Part shown: positions 9,881 to 20,078 of the stretch, piece by piece
How positions within the stretch are numbered: position 1 is the stretch's first letter
Layout: each line of letters opens with the position of its first letter
NCBI GenBank assembly: GCA_903824785.1
Contig: CAIJYD010000022.1
Location: 19,597 to 83,596 of the forward strand
Reading direction: 5' to 3'
Source of the DNA: an uncultured Bacteroidota bacterium
GTDB lineage: Bacteria; Bacteroidota; Bacteroidia; Bacteroidales; VadinHA17
DNA: 64,000 nucleotides
Position numbers and translations under genes: made by a program
The notes under the pieces: generated by a model
Databases searched by the model: none
Told to the model about the DNA's origin: nothing
Seen by the model: only the letters and a program-made list of their open reading frames with translations

Positions 9881-11440
9881 ATGAATAGGGATCTCTTAAT
9901 TAAGGAATTACGGGAAAAATCGGGTGAGATCTGGGACATTATAGTCATAGGGGGTGGTGCAACCGGGCTGGGGATTGCTCTCGACGGAGCTTCACGCGGA
10001 TATAAAGCACTCCTGCTCGAACAATCTGATTTTGCCAAAGGAACATCTTCGCGAAGCACAAAGCTGGTTCATGGCGGTGTTCGTTACCTGGCTCAGGGCG
10101 ATCTGCTTCTGGTGCTGGAGGCTCTGCACGAACGCGGGCTGATGCTGAAAAACGCACCTCATGTTACTTTCAATCAGGAATTTATCATTCCTGTTTATAC
10201 TGTTTGGGATGCATTTATGTATACTGTGGGGCTGAAATTTTATGATCTGCTGGCAGGCAGACTGAGCATGGGAAAATCATACTTCATTAACAAAAAAGAG
10301 ACAGTCAGGAGATTACCGCAGCTGAAACCGGAAGGGTTGAAAGGAGGAGTGGTTTACCACGACGGTCAGTTTGATGATTCGCGAATGGCATTGTCTATTG
10401 CTCATTCATGCGTCGAAAATGGCGGACTCGTCCTGAATTATTTTAAAGTAACCGGTCTGCTGAAAAGCGAAACCGGAAAAATAAATGGTGTAGCTGCAAA
10501 GGAAATATTTTCCGGTGAAGAATTCAGACTGAAGGCCGGACTGGTGATAAATGCTGCCGGGGTTTTTGCTGACAGTATAGCTTCAATGGATAACCCTCTG
10601 GCAAAGCCATCAATCAAGCCCAGCCAGGGAGTACATATCGTTCTCGATAAATCATTTCTCAGGAGTAGTTCGGCAATTATGATCCCGAAAACCAATGATG
10701 GCAGGGTGCTGTTTGCTATCCCATGGCATAACGAGGTTGTGGTTGGCACTACTGATACACCCATTAGCGAAATCAGTTTGGAGCCTGTAGCAACCGGAGA
10801 GGAGATAAATTTTATCCTTCATACTGCAGAAAAATATTTGGTTAAACCACCTCGAAGGGAAGATATCATAAGCATCTTTGCAGGACTGCGTCCGCTGGCA
10901 GCCAATCCTGATAATCCGGCCTCTACAAAAGAAGTTTCACGACGACATAAGATAACCCTTTCCCCTTCATCTCTTCTTACAATTATTGGCGGAAAATGGA
11001 CCACATACCGGCGCATGGCCGATGAAACACTCAATAAGGCAATAAAGGCAGGTCTCCTGGAAAAGAGAAAATGTGTTACCTCAGATCTTAAACTGGCAGG
11101 GGCTCCGATTGGTAGCTCCCCCGGTCGGTTTCATATTTACGGCGACAGGTCAGTTGAAATTGAGAAGATGATTTCAGACAATCCACTGCTTGGACAGCCA
11201 ATCAATCCGGGATTCCCATATACACGGGCAGAGATTAGCTGGATCTGCAGAAATGAAATGCCCTTAACTTTAGAGGACATACTTGCAAGAAGAACAAGGG
11301 CATTATTTTTAAATGCATCAGTCAGTGAGGAAATTTCAGCGGAAGTGGCTCGAATAATGGCAGAGGAGTTTGGATATGATGAGACCTGGCAGAAAGATCA
11401 GATTGAGTCTTACCATCAGTTAGTTAAAAACTATATTTAA
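9881..11440 (+). CDS. glpD: Glycerol-3-phosphate dehydrogenase, FAD-dependent
   Basis: 519 residues. The N-terminal FAD-binding motif 'VIGGGATGLGIALDGASRG' is followed by the GlpD signature 'GTSSRSTKLVHGGVRYL'; further matches are 'WHNEVVVGTTDT', 'GLRPLA' and 'GGKWTTYRRMADE', plus the small helical C-terminal domain. It oxidises glycerol-3-phosphate to dihydroxyacetone phosphate and passes electrons to quinone at the inner membrane. glpK begins 6 bp after its stop and glpF follows, forming a compact glycerol operon. Confidence 0.95.
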   Translation: MNRDLLIKELREKSGEIWDIIVIGGGATGLGIALDGASRGYKALLLEQSDFAKGTSSRSTKLVHGGVRYLAQGDLLLVLEALHERGLMLKNAPHVTFNQEFIIPVYTVWDAFMYTVGLKFYDLLAGRLSMGKSYFINKKETVRRLPQLKPEGLKGGVVYHDGQFDDSRMALSIAHSCVENGGLVLNYFKVTGLLKSETGKINGVAAKEIFSGEEFRLKAGLVINAAGVFADSIASMDNPLAKPSIKPSQGVHIVLDKSFLRSSSAIMIPKTNDGRVLFAIPWHNEVVVGTTDTPISEISLEPVATGEEINFILHTAEKYLVKPPRREDIISIFAGLRPLAANPDNPASTKEVSRRHKITLSPSSLLTIIGGKWTTYRRMADETLNKAIKAGLLEKRKCVTSDLKLAGAPIGSSPGRFHIYGDRSVEIEKMISDNPLLGQPINPGFPYTRAEISWICRNEMPLTLEDILARRTRALFLNASVSEEISAEVARIMAEEFGYDETWQKDQIESYHQLVKNYI

Positions 11441-11446
11441 GAAAAA

Positions 11447-12943
11447 ATGAAAAAATTCATCTTGTCGCTCGACCAGGGTACTACCAGTTCCCGCGCAATT
11501 GTCTTCGATCGTGATGGCCTTCCGGTTGCGGTTGCACAAAAAGAATTTACGCAGTTCTTCCCACGGCCGGGATGGGTTGAGCATGATGCTGAAGAGATCT
11601 GGTCAACACAGGCAGGTGTGGCGCTGGAGGCAATAACCAAAGCAGGAATCGAAAGTACCGGTATTGCAGCCATAGGTATCACTAACCAGCGCGAGACCAC
11701 CGTTGTCTGGAACAGAAAAACAGGTAAACCCGTTTATAATGCTATTGTCTGGCAGGACCGGCGAACCGCCCTCTTTTGCGACCAGTTAAAGAGCGAAGGG
11801 CACAGCCGTACCATTCTTGAAAAGACAGGTCTGATAATAGATGCATATTTTTCAGCAACAAAAGTAAAATGGATACTTGATAACGTAAAAGGGGCAAGAG
11901 AGCTTGCTGAAGCAGGTCAGCTGGCTTTCGGCACTATCGACTCGTGGCTCGTATGGAACCTGACCCGAGGGAAATTGCATATAACAGATGTGTCAAATGC
12001 CTCAAGAACTATGTTGTTTAACATACATTCTCTCAAATGGGATGAAGACCTTCTGAAGATCTTCAATATCCCTGCCGGGATGCTTCCTGAGGTAAGGTCA
12101 TCCAGCGAAGTGTATGGTGAAACTACAGGTCTGTTTTCTTCCGGAATACCTGTTGCAGGTATCGCCGGCGACCAGCAGGCAGCTCTTTTCGGACAGATGT
12201 GTATTGAACCTGGAATGGTTAAAAACACCTACGGAACGGGCTGTTTTATGATGATGAATATTGGAAACAAGCCGATTGAATCAAAAAGCAGACTGCTGAC
12301 AACTGTGGCGTGGAAAATAGGAAACGAGACACAATATGCTCTTGAAGGAAGTATTTTTATTGCCGGAGCTGTAGTGCAGTGGTTGAGAGATGGTCTGGGG
12401 GTCATTAAGAAATCGGAAGATATTGAGAAACTTGCTGCCAAAGTAAAAGATAGCGATGGGGTTTATTTTGTCCCCGCTTTTGCCGGGCTTGGTGCACCCC
12501 ACTGGAACCAGCATGCCCGTGGAACTATGGTTGGTATTACAAGAGGCTCAACAGCGGCACATATTGCCCGCGCTGCACTCGATAGTATTGCTTATCAGAC
12601 ACTTGAAGTTCTGACAGCCATGCAGAACGACTCTGCAATTGATATCCGCGAATTACGGGTGGATGGAGGTGCTACAGTAAATAACCAGCTGATGCAGTTC
12701 CAGTCCGATCTGTTACAGGCAAAGGTAGTACGGCCGAAGATTACTGAAACGACTGCGCTCGGAGCTGCTTATCTGGCAGGCCTTGCTGTTAAATACTGGA
12801 GTGATGTGAAAGAGGTGAAGCAGCAGTGGCAGATGGACCGTACTTTCTCTCCGGAGATAAAAGCTATTGATAATCTGCCACTTATTAAAGGATGGCATCG
12901 TGCAGTCAGGGCTGCGAAGGTCTGGGCTGATGATTCCGAATGA
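11447..12943 (+). CDS. glpK: Glycerol kinase
   Basis: 498 residues, normal length for the FGGY kinase family. Clear signatures are '[14 protein letters not shown]', '[30 protein letters not shown]', '[12 protein letters not shown]', '[13 protein letters not shown]' and the FGGY-type '[11 protein letters not shown]'. It phosphorylates glycerol with ATP in the cytoplasm, feeding glpD directly upstream. The start lies 6 bp after the glpD stop, consistent with a polycistronic message. Confidence 0.96.
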   Translation: MKKFILSLDQGTTSSRAIVFDRDGLPVAVAQKEFTQFFPRPGWVEHDAEEIWSTQAGVALEAITKAGIESTGIAAIGITNQRETTVVWNRKTGKPVYNAIVWQDRRTALFCDQLKSEGHSRTILEKTGLIIDAYFSATKVKWILDNVKGARELAEAGQLAFGTIDSWLVWNLTRGKLHITDVSNASRTMLFNIHSLKWDEDLLKIFNIPAGMLPEVRSSSEVYGETTGLFSSGIPVAGIAGDQQAALFGQMCIEPGMVKNTYGTGCFMMMNIGNKPIESKSRLLTTVAWKIGNETQYALEGSIFIAGAVVQWLRDGLGVIKKSEDIEKLAAKVKDSDGVYFVPAFAGLGAPHWNQHARGTMVGITRGSTAAHIARAALDSIAYQTLEVLTAMQNDSAIDIRELRVDGGATVNNQLMQFQSDLLQAKVVRPKITETTALGAAYLAGLAVKYWSDVKEVKQQWQMDRTFSPEIKAIDNLPLIKGWHRAVRAAKVWADDSE

Positions 12944-13088
12944 GGAGTGTAATCTGATGACTGAAATATGCAAATTACAGATATACAGCTCTATCCGTTA
13001 CTGATGGAGATATTGCATGGCTTTTTAGAGTTGAAAAGAGATAAAAACGGGAACTGGAGTTAATTAATAATTATTAAAAATTTTAACG

Positions 13089-13802
13089 ATGAATGTATTC
13101 TTTGCTGAATTTATTGGAACCGCCATTATCATTGTTTTTGGAGGAGGTGTGGTCGCAAACGTTCTTCTCAGTAAAACCAAGGGAAATAACAGCGGATGGA
13201 TTGTTATAACATTCGGATGGGCTGTGGGGGTCTTTACAGGCGTATTGATTGCAGCACCGGTAAGTGGAGCACATCTGAATCCTGCTGTAACTCTGGCCCT
13301 TGTTCTTGCAAATAAATTTTCGCTTTCTCTTCTTCCTTTATATGTTTGTGCTCAGATGCTGGGAGCTATGTTCGGAGCTTTTCTTGTATGGCTGGCTTAC
13401 AAGCAGCATTTCGATGCCACTGAAGATGCCGATTTAAAACTTGCAGTTTTCTGTACTGCACCGAATATCAGAAACTTACTGTATAATCTTATAACGGAGG
13501 TGATAGGAACTTTTGTTCTGGTACTTGCTATCCTTTATATGGCTGCTCCGGAAGTTGGACTGGGTGCTTTGAATGCGTTACCGGTGGCCTTAGTTGTTCT
13601 TGGTCTTGGTCTCTCCATGGGGGGCCCGACAGGTTATGCCATTAATCCGGCCCGCGACCTTGGACCACGCATTATGCATCTCTTTCTTCCAATTCCGCAG
13701 AAACGGAACAGCGACTGGAAATACTCCTGGGTACCGGTTTTAGGACCATTTCTTGGAGCATCAATTGCTGCAGGAATATTTGTATTGTTTGGGTTATCCT
13801 GA
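13089..13802 (+). CDS. glpF: Glycerol uptake facilitator (aquaglyceroporin, MIP family)
   Basis: 237 residues with six hydrophobic helices and both pore half-helix motifs, 'HLNPAVT' and 'INPARDLGPR'. The Asp directly after the second NPA-type motif (NPARD) is the residue that distinguishes glycerol facilitators from water-only aquaporins. It sits in the inner membrane and lets glycerol diffuse in, to be trapped by GlpK. The gap from glpK is 145 bp, so it may be read from the glpDK promoter or its own. No glpR-like repressor is seen nearby. Confidence 0.95.
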   Translation: MNVFFAEFIGTAIIIVFGGGVVANVLLSKTKGNNSGWIVITFGWAVGVFTGVLIAAPVSGAHLNPAVTLALVLANKFSLSLLPLYVCAQMLGAMFGAFLVWLAYKQHFDATEDADLKLAVFCTAPNIRNLLYNLITEVIGTFVLVLAILYMAAPEVGLGALNALPVALVVLGLGLSMGGPTGYAINPARDLGPRIMHLFLPIPQKRNSDWKYSWVPVLGPFLGASIAAGIFVLFGLS

Positions 13803-13950
13803 AAGAAAAATATAATAATAAAAGAACAGATTAATTATCATTTTTGAATTGTTTCCAAAGAGATCCGGTACTTTTTGTACGTTAGCCCGGATTGATAGGC
13901 GAAGTAGGGGTATTACAATCCATAAATAGTTCACTATTATCCTTTTTCCT

Positions 13951-13958
13951 TATATTTG
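13951..13958 (+). promoter_or_regulatory. Possible Bacteroidota -7 promoter element (TAnnTTTG)
   Basis: TATATTTG matches the TAnnTTTG -7 consensus of the Bacteroidota primary sigma factor and lies 31 bp before the hybrid kinase start codon. The expected -33 TTTG is not well conserved, so the call is tentative. Confidence 0.4.
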
Positions 13959-13989
13959 CAGAGGGTTTAAGGAACCATAATTAAGTATC

Positions 13990-16900
13990 ATGAGCAAATC
14001 ATCGGATAAATCACAGGCTTTTTACGAAATTGCGATGGAAATAGGCCGCAGCCTCAACCTTTATGAGATGTTGAAGGCGGCACTCTTCGCTGTTATCAGG
14101 AAGCTGGATTGTCTCACAGTAATTGCATACAGAATCAATCCCTCATTGGACAAAGGCTTCAGTTCTGAAATGATATTTTCTATTCCGTATGCGCTGATTG
14201 CGAAAAAAACATACCTTGAAATTGAACATCTTATTCCGGATACTTTTACAGAGCGCAGCCTGAAAGCTTTCTGCAACAGATTGCCCACCAAAGGGCATTG
14301 TAACGAAGGACAGTTCTTTCATATTATGAATCTTCCCGGGTTTGGTTTTCTTCTGTTAGTAACACAGGATAAATTTCTGGACGAAGACGTTATCCGCACG
14401 CTGGAAGATATCAATGAAAAACTTGCTCATGCCTGCCTGGCTTGTGTCAGAAACGATGTTATGGAAGAAAGCGAAAGGCGATTCCGCCTTCAGCAGGAAC
14501 TTCTTCCAGAAATGTTATGCGAAATCAATCTCGAAGGAGAGGTTACATTTGCCAATAATTTTGCCATCCAGAAGATGGGATATTCAGAAAAGGACCTGAA
14601 AAACGGGTTTAATATCCTTAACATTATTCATCCTGACCAGCATGTGGAATTTATCAGGACTTTTTCCAGCTCATTAAATCAAAAAGTTATACTCCCGCAC
14701 GAATATACCATCATGAAAAAAGATGGTACTACATTCCCCTCACTTTTTTACACTAACCACCTGAAAAGAAATAATAAGATTGAGGGGCTTATTGGTGTAA
14801 TGGTCGACATATCGGAGTATAAGGAGAATGAAAAAAAACTGGAGCTTTATACTGAAAGGCTGGAACTGGCATTACTTGGGAGCGATGCAGGTTTCTGGGA
14901 CTGGAATATTCTTACAGGTGAGGTCTATTTCAGCGAAAGATGGTGCAATATGCTTGGTTATGATCAGTCTGAAATTGAGCCCAATGTCTCTTCATGGGGA
15001 AGTCTGGTTCATCCGGATGATATGCCATTTGTAAATGAAGTGCTTAACAGTCACCTCGAAAATAAAATACCTTTATATCAGACCGAACACAGGGTATTAA
15101 CCAAATCAGGTGAATGGAAGTGGATACAGGATACCGGCAAAGTAACCAAACGGGATCCTTCCGGCAAAGCCCTAAGAGCTGTCGGTACACATATTGATAT
15201 TTCTGAAAGAAGAGAAATTGCAGATCTTGCCAGGATTGAACATGAATTAAGTCTTAAATTAGCCAAATCGGGAAGTCTTGATCAGACTCTTAAAATCTGT
15301 CTGGACTCGGCGATTACTTTCCCGAAAATGGATTGCGGAGGTATATATATTAATGACGATGCCGACGGAAGCTATAGACTTATTCATCATACAGGCCTCT
15401 CAGCAGAGTTTGTAGAATCTGCTTCATTTTATCCTTCGACTTCAGAAAACGCCAGAATTATCCGGGAAGGAAAACCTTTGTATACCATACATAGGGATCT
15501 TCTTGATAATAGCAAAACTTTAGAAATAGAGACTTTAAAAGCTGCAGCAATACTTCCGATAGTCTATCTGAATAAAACTATCGGATGTCTGAATATAGCT
15601 TCACGGACATCGTTGGTTATCTCCGACTTTTCGCGTAAGGTTCTTGAAAACATTGCATTACATGTTGGCTCTTATATTATTCACGCCAGGAATGAAGATA
15701 AAATCCGCCAGAATCAGCAAGACCTTAATACTCTGTTTAACACAATAGATGATTTTCTGTTTATTCTGGATATGGAAGGGAGGATGATTTATTTTAATTC
15801 GACTGTTATTGAGAGGCTGGGATATACTGAAGAGGAATTATATCTTAAGCATGTATTAATGGTTCATCCACCTGCCCGGCACGATGAGGCAACTCTTAAG
15901 ATTCAGGGAATGCTGATGGGTACTGAACAGGTTTGCAGGGTACCTCTTTTATGTAAAAATGACTCTGAAATTCCGGTTGAAACAAAAGTTAAAAACGGTA
16001 CCTGGAGCGGAAGGGATGTTCTTATTGGAATCAGTCGCGATACAACTGAACGAATAAGCTATGAAAGGCAAATTAAAGAGAATTCCGAAAGGCTTGAAAT
16101 GGCTCTTCTGGCCAGCGATGCCGGTCTGTGGGACTGGAATCTGAATACAAATGAACTGGTTCTCAATGTGAAATGGAGCGAAATGCGGGGATTTAATTCA
16201 AAACAGGACAGCTACAATTTAGAAACATGGGAGAATCTTTTACATCCCGATGATAAAGCAACCACAATTACCGCCCTGAATAACCACCTCACCGGCAAAT
16301 CACCTTTTTATCAGGCAGAATACCGCTCCTTGACCAAGTCTGGAGAGTATATCTGGATCCTTGATACAGGGAAGACTATGGAGTATGATACTGACGGAAA
16401 GCCACTGCGCATTATCGGTACCAATATTGATATAACTTCAAAAAAAGAGAATGAAATTATCCTTCAGCAAAATCTGAGGCAGCAGGAGTTATTATCCGAA
16501 ATAGCCCTTGAGATTAATTCGCTCGAAAATTTTGAAAAGAGGATAAACGCCATTCTGAAAAAAATCGGTACCCATACCAATGTAAGCAGGGTCTATATTT
16601 TTGAAGATTTGAACGATGGTATTTTAACCAGTAATACTCACGAATGGTGTAATACTGATATTCTTCCTCAGATCGATGAACTGCAGAATATTTCATATGA
16701 AAATGATATTCCATCCTGGAAGAAATATCTTTTGGAGGAAGGGCGGGTTTATTCAGAAAATATTTCAGAATTACCAGAAGATCTGAGAGTTATTCTCGAG
16801 CCACAGGGAATCAAGTCTATAATTGTTTATCCATTATTTGTACAGGGTTCTTTCTTCGGGTTCATAGGCTTCGATGAATGCATCAGGAATCAGAACTGGT

Positions 16901-18483
16901 CTAAGGCTGAACTTGAACTTCTGCGAACGGTTTCCGGAATAATAGCCAATGCCTATGAACGTAAATTGATGGAGCAGTCCATTTTAGCCGAACGCGATAA
17001 AGCAAATAATGCAAACAAGGCTAAAAGTGAGTTCCTGGCTAATATGAGTCATGAAATCAGAACACCGATGAATGCTATACTTGGGTTTAGTGAAGCATTA
17101 TATCATAAGCTCGATTCTCAGCAGCATCGTAAAATGCTTAAATCGGTACTTAGCAGCGGAAACCTTCTTCTCTCCTTATTAAACGATATTCTTGATTTAT
17201 CTAAAATAGAAGCAGGTAAACTTGAGATTTCCCCGCAGCCGGTTGATCTGAAAAATGTCCTTCAGGATATTAAGTTGCTTTTTAACGATAAGGCCCATAA
17301 GAAAGGGATTGAAATAAACATCTTTATTGGCAGCGATTTCCCTGGCATCTTAATGCTCGATGAACTGAGAATAAAGCAGGTTATTTTTAACCTTGTAGGG
17401 AATGCCATTAAATTCACTCATGCAGGATATGTAAATATTCGGGTTGCCCTCTCTTATCGTACTGAAGATACTGGTGAGTTGATAATTGAAGTCGAAGATA
17501 CAGGGATTGGAATACCGGAATCGCAGCATGAAAGAATTTTTGAAGCTTTCGGTCAGCAATCGGGGCAGTCAAACAGGTTATATGGAGGGGTTGGCCTGGG
17601 TTTGGCCATTTCAAAAAGGCTTGTTGAAAAAATGAATGGTAATATTAGCCTGGCAAGCCAGGAGGGAAAAGGTTCAGTTTTTAAAATATTAATCCCTGAT
17701 ATTGAAGCCGGCAGCTCAGAGATAAGAAAAAAAGAAATTACGGATATATCTCAAAACTTAATATTTGAACCGGCAAAGATCCTTGTAGTTGATGATGTGC
17801 CTTCAAATATTCAGATCGTTGAAACCTTTCTTTCCTCATCCGGGCTTACAGTCTCTTCTGCTGAAAGTGGCGATATTGCCCTCGAGATTCTTAACCACAT
17901 TACCCCTGACCTCATTCTGCTCGATATAAGGATGCCCGGAATGGATGGTTATGAAGTAGCTGCAAAAATAAAGGCTAATCCATTGCTGGCCACAATTCCT
18001 GTAATTGCTTTTACAGCTTCAGTATTTAGTTCCGATAAACTGTGGAGCTCGGGCAATTTTGAAGGTGTCCTATTAAAACCGGTAAATCAATCTGAGCTAT
18101 TCACTCAAGTGGCTAAATTTCTTAAACATAGCAAAGTAGACACCGCTAAGGCAATAATCAGGGCAGATATTTCTACTCTGGAAAACATACCGGATAATGT
18201 TTTATCTTTACTTCCACAGATTATGGAAGATTTTGAGAAAACCATCATGCCTAAATGGGAAACCATCAATGGTCAACTTGTTTTATTCAGGATTGAGGAG
18301 TTTGTTGTTGAATTAAAACTGCTGGCAGTTAGGTTCGATTTCAGATTTCTTATTGATTATGCCGACAAGCTCTCTGAAGAACTTGAGAATTTGGATTTAG
18401 ATGCTTTAAAAGAAACTTTAATTGATTTTCCCCGTATAACAACCAAATTAGCTTCAATAACTAATATTCAAAATCATGAATGA
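13990..18483 (+). CDS. Multi-PAS/GAF hybrid sensor histidine kinase with C-terminal receiver
   Basis: 1497 residues without convincing membrane segments, so probably a cytoplasmic sensor. Approximate order: GAF-like region (1-160), PAS (165-285), PAS/PAC (290-400), GAF (415-565), two PAS (570-810), GAF (830-990), HisKA with 'NMSHEIRTPMNAILGFSE', HATPase with 'NLVGNAIKFTH' and 'GVGLGLAISKRL', a receiver domain with 'ILVVDDVPSN' and phosphoacceptor 'LLDIRMPGMDG', and a ~100-residue helical tail resembling an Hpt or receiver-associated domain but lacking an evident Hpt histidine motif. It is the first gene of a phosphorelay cluster; its stop overlaps the start of the next response regulator (ATGAATGA). 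The ligand is unknown. Confidence 0.93.
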   Translation: MSKSSDKSQAFYEIAMEIGRSLNLYEMLKAALFAVIRKLDCLTVIAYRINPSLDKGFSSEMIFSIPYALIAKKTYLEIEHLIPDTFTERSLKAFCNRLPTKGHCNEGQFFHIMNLPGFGFLLLVTQDKFLDEDVIRTLEDINEKLAHACLACVRNDVMEESERRFRLQQELLPEMLCEINLEGEVTFANNFAIQKMGYSEKDLKNGFNILNIIHPDQHVEFIRTFSSSLNQKVILPHEYTIMKKDGTTFPSLFYTNHLKRNNKIEGLIGVMVDISEYKENEKKLELYTERLELALLGSDAGFWDWNILTGEVYFSERWCNMLGYDQSEIEPNVSSWGSLVHPDDMPFVNEVLNSHLENKIPLYQTEHRVLTKSGEWKWIQDTGKVTKRDPSGKALRAVGTHIDISERREIADLARIEHELSLKLAKSGSLDQTLKICLDSAITFPKMDCGGIYINDDADGSYRLIHHTGLSAEFVESASFYPSTSENARIIREGKPLYTIHRDLLDNSKTLEIETLKAAAILPIVYLNKTIGCLNIASRTSLVISDFSRKVLENIALHVGSYIIHARNEDKIRQNQQDLNTLFNTIDDFLFILDMEGRMIYFNSTVIERLGYTEEELYLKHVLMVHPPARHDEATLKIQGMLMGTEQVCRVPLLCKNDSEIPVETKVKNGTWSGRDVLIGISRDTTERISYERQIKENSERLEMALLASDAGLWDWNLNTNELVLNVKWSEMRGFNSKQDSYNLETWENLLHPDDKATTITALNNHLTGKSPFYQAEYRSLTKSGEYIWILDTGKTMEYDTDGKPLRIIGTNIDITSKKENEIILQQNLRQQELLSEIALEINSLENFEKRINAILKKIGTHTNVSRVYIFEDLNDGILTSNTHEWCNTDILPQIDELQNISYENDIPSWKKYLLEEGRVYSENISELPEDLRVILEPQGIKSIIVYPLFVQGSFFGFIGFDECIRNQNWSKAELELLRTVSGIIANAYERKLMEQSILAERDKANNANKAKSEFLANMSHEIRTPMNAILGFSEALYHKLDSQQHRKMLKSVLSSGNLLLSLLNDILDLSKIEAGKLEISPQPVDLKNVLQDIKLLFNDKAHKKGIEINIFIGSDFPGILMLDELRIKQVIFNLVGNAIKFTHAGYVNIRVALSYRTEDTGELIIEVEDTGIGIPESQHERIFEAFGQQSGQSNRLYGGVGLGLAISKRLVEKMNGNISLASQEGKGSVFKILIPDIEAGSSEIRKKEITDISQNLIFEPAKILVVDDVPSNIQIVETFLSSSGLTVSSAESGDIALEILNHITPDLILLDIRMPGMDGYEVAAKIKANPLLATIPVIAFTASVFSSDKLWSSGNFEGVLLKPVNQSELFTQVAKFLKHSKVDTAKAIIRADISTLENIPDNVLSLLPQIMEDFEKTIMPKWETINGQLVLFRIEEFVVELKLLAVRFDFRFLIDYADKLSEELENLDLDALKETLIDFPRITTKLASITNIQNHE

Positions 18484-18958
18484 GAACTTATATATACTGA
18501 TTGTCGACGACAACGAAGAGAATCTGAAAGTAGTAAGTAATTTTCTAAAGGAGCAAAAGTATAAAATAGCACTTGCCACAAGTGGTGAAAGCGCATTGAA
18601 AGTATTAGAGGTGAATAAGATAGACCTGATACTTCTGGATGTAATGATGCCTGAGATGGATGGATTTGAGGTATGTATGATATTGAAGGAAAAACCGGAA
18701 ACAAAGGATATCCCGGTCATCTTTCTGACTGCACGTACTGAAACCGATGATATTGTAAAGGGATTTCAGATGGGAGGGGCCGATTATATTAACAAACCAT
18801 TTAAAAAAGAGGAGCTGCTTGCAAGGGTAAACAACCATCTGCAACTTAAACAGGTTAGAGATTATCTGGTTAAATGTGAGATGGATACAAGAAAATCAAG
18901 GGACTATTTTATGCGAACTCTTTATGAACTTGGGAAAATAATGGACCGGAATAAATAA
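18476..18958 (+). CDS. Response regulator, receiver domain with short C-terminal helix
   Basis: 160 residues. Canonical receiver: acidic pair in 'ILIVDDNEEN', phosphoacceptor Asp in 'LLDVMMPEMDG', Thr in 'FLTART' and Lys in 'NKPFKKEEL'. The last ~35 residues are helical and carry no DNA-binding motif, so it probably relays phosphate or binds a partner protein. It overlaps the hybrid kinase by 8 nt, indicating translational coupling, and lies 11 bp before the next gene. Confidence 0.92.
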   Translation: MNENLYILIVDDNEENLKVVSNFLKEQKYKIALATSGESALKVLEVNKIDLILLDVMMPEMDGFEVCMILKEKPETKDIPVIFLTARTETDDIVKGFQMGGADYINKPFKKEELLARVNNHLQLKQVRDYLVKCEMDTRKSRDYFMRTLYELGKIMDRNK

Positions 18959-18969
18959 CTCTGTTTCCT

Positions 18970-20064
18970 ATGGTTAATTCAGGAAAATATATTCTGATTG
19001 TTGACGATAATATCAAAAACCTTCAGTTAACGGCTTCTTTGTTAAAAGGTGAAGGTTTCCTGATTAGTCTTGCGCAGAATGCTGAAACTGCGCTGATTCT
19101 TCTTGATCAGCTCATTCCTGATCTGATTCTTCTTGATATTATGATGCCTGGGATAGATGGTTATGAATTATGCAGGCTTATTAAGAAAAATGAAAAGCTC
19201 CGCGATATTCCGGTTATATTTCTTACAGCTAAGAATCAGACTGAAGATCTTACTGAAGGTTTTAATGCTGGTGGTATTGATTATATCACGAAACCTTTTA
19301 AACGCGACGAGCTGCTGATACGGGTAAAAACCCATATTGAGCTAATGTCATCGAGGAAAAAAATTCTGGAGATGAATAAGACCCGTGATAAGCTTTATTC
19401 AATCATCTCACACGACATCCGCACCCCCTTTGCAAGTATAGCATTTACAGTGAGTTCTATTGCAAACGGTTATCTGTCACCAGGGAGTGATGACTTTATG
19501 GAAATCATAAATCATCTGGAGAAAACAACTAGTGAGACAAGCACTCTTCTGGACAATCTTCTTGCCTGGACCAAGCAGAAAAGCGATGTAGTTCCTGTTG
19601 ACCCCCAAATGCTTCAAATATATCCTGTTATAATGGAGTGCATACAACTGCTTAAGGGGAATGCAGATAAGAAAAAAATTTCAGTAAGAGTGGATCTTTC
19701 TGACGAAATAAAAGCATTTTTTGATGAAATAACCATGCATGCGGTTTTTCGTAACATTATTTTCAATGCAATTAAATTCACTCCCGAGAACGGAATGATA
19801 TATATTAATGCCCACCCAGTTAATGATTTTATTCAGATAAGTGTAAAAGATACAGGCGTTGGAATTTCTGAGGAAGTAATAAATAAGATATTTGTAAATA
19901 ACGAACATTATACATCGAGGGGAACCAATAATGAGCAGGGAAGCGGTCTGGGATCTTTTATCATCAAGGATTTTATTAATATTAACCAAGGAAGAATAGA
20001 GGTAAACAGCAATCCGGGGTCAGGAACTGAAATATTGGTTTTCTTGCCATTAGCCAAATCTTAA
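18970..20064 (+). CDS. Receiver-histidine kinase hybrid (REC-HisKA-HATPase)
   Basis: 364 residues. An N-terminal receiver ('ILIVDDNIKN', 'LLDIMMPGIDGYE', 'TKPFKRDEL') is followed by a kinase dimerisation domain with the phosphorylatable His in 'IISHDIRTPFASIAF' and an ATP-binding domain with 'NIIFNAIKFTPENG' and 'GSGLGSFIIKDF'. This soluble architecture is used in phosphorelays where an upstream kinase controls a second kinase through its receiver. It sits between a stand-alone receiver and the NtrC-like activator (14 bp downstream), consistent with one four-gene signalling operon. Confidence 0.92.
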   Translation: MVNSGKYILIVDDNIKNLQLTASLLKGEGFLISLAQNAETALILLDQLIPDLILLDIMMPGIDGYELCRLIKKNEKLRDIPVIFLTAKNQTEDLTEGFNAGGIDYITKPFKRDELLIRVKTHIELMSSRKKILEMNKTRDKLYSIISHDIRTPFASIAFTVSSIANGYLSPGSDDFMEIINHLEKTTSETSTLLDNLLAWTKQKSDVVPVDPQMLQIYPVIMECIQLLKGNADKKKISVRVDLSDEIKAFFDEITMHAVFRNIIFNAIKFTPENGMIYINAHPVNDFIQISVKDTGVGISEEVINKIFVNNEHYTSRGTNNEQGSGLGSFIIKDFININQGRIEVNSNPGSGTEILVFLPLAKS

Positions 20065-20078
20065 CCTGAGATTATTAG

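Noticed and set aside
13863-13892. ATCCGG...CCGGAT and GTAC-TTTTT-GTAC hairpin as a glpF terminator
   Set aside because: No T-run follows the stem; kept only as a possible operator.
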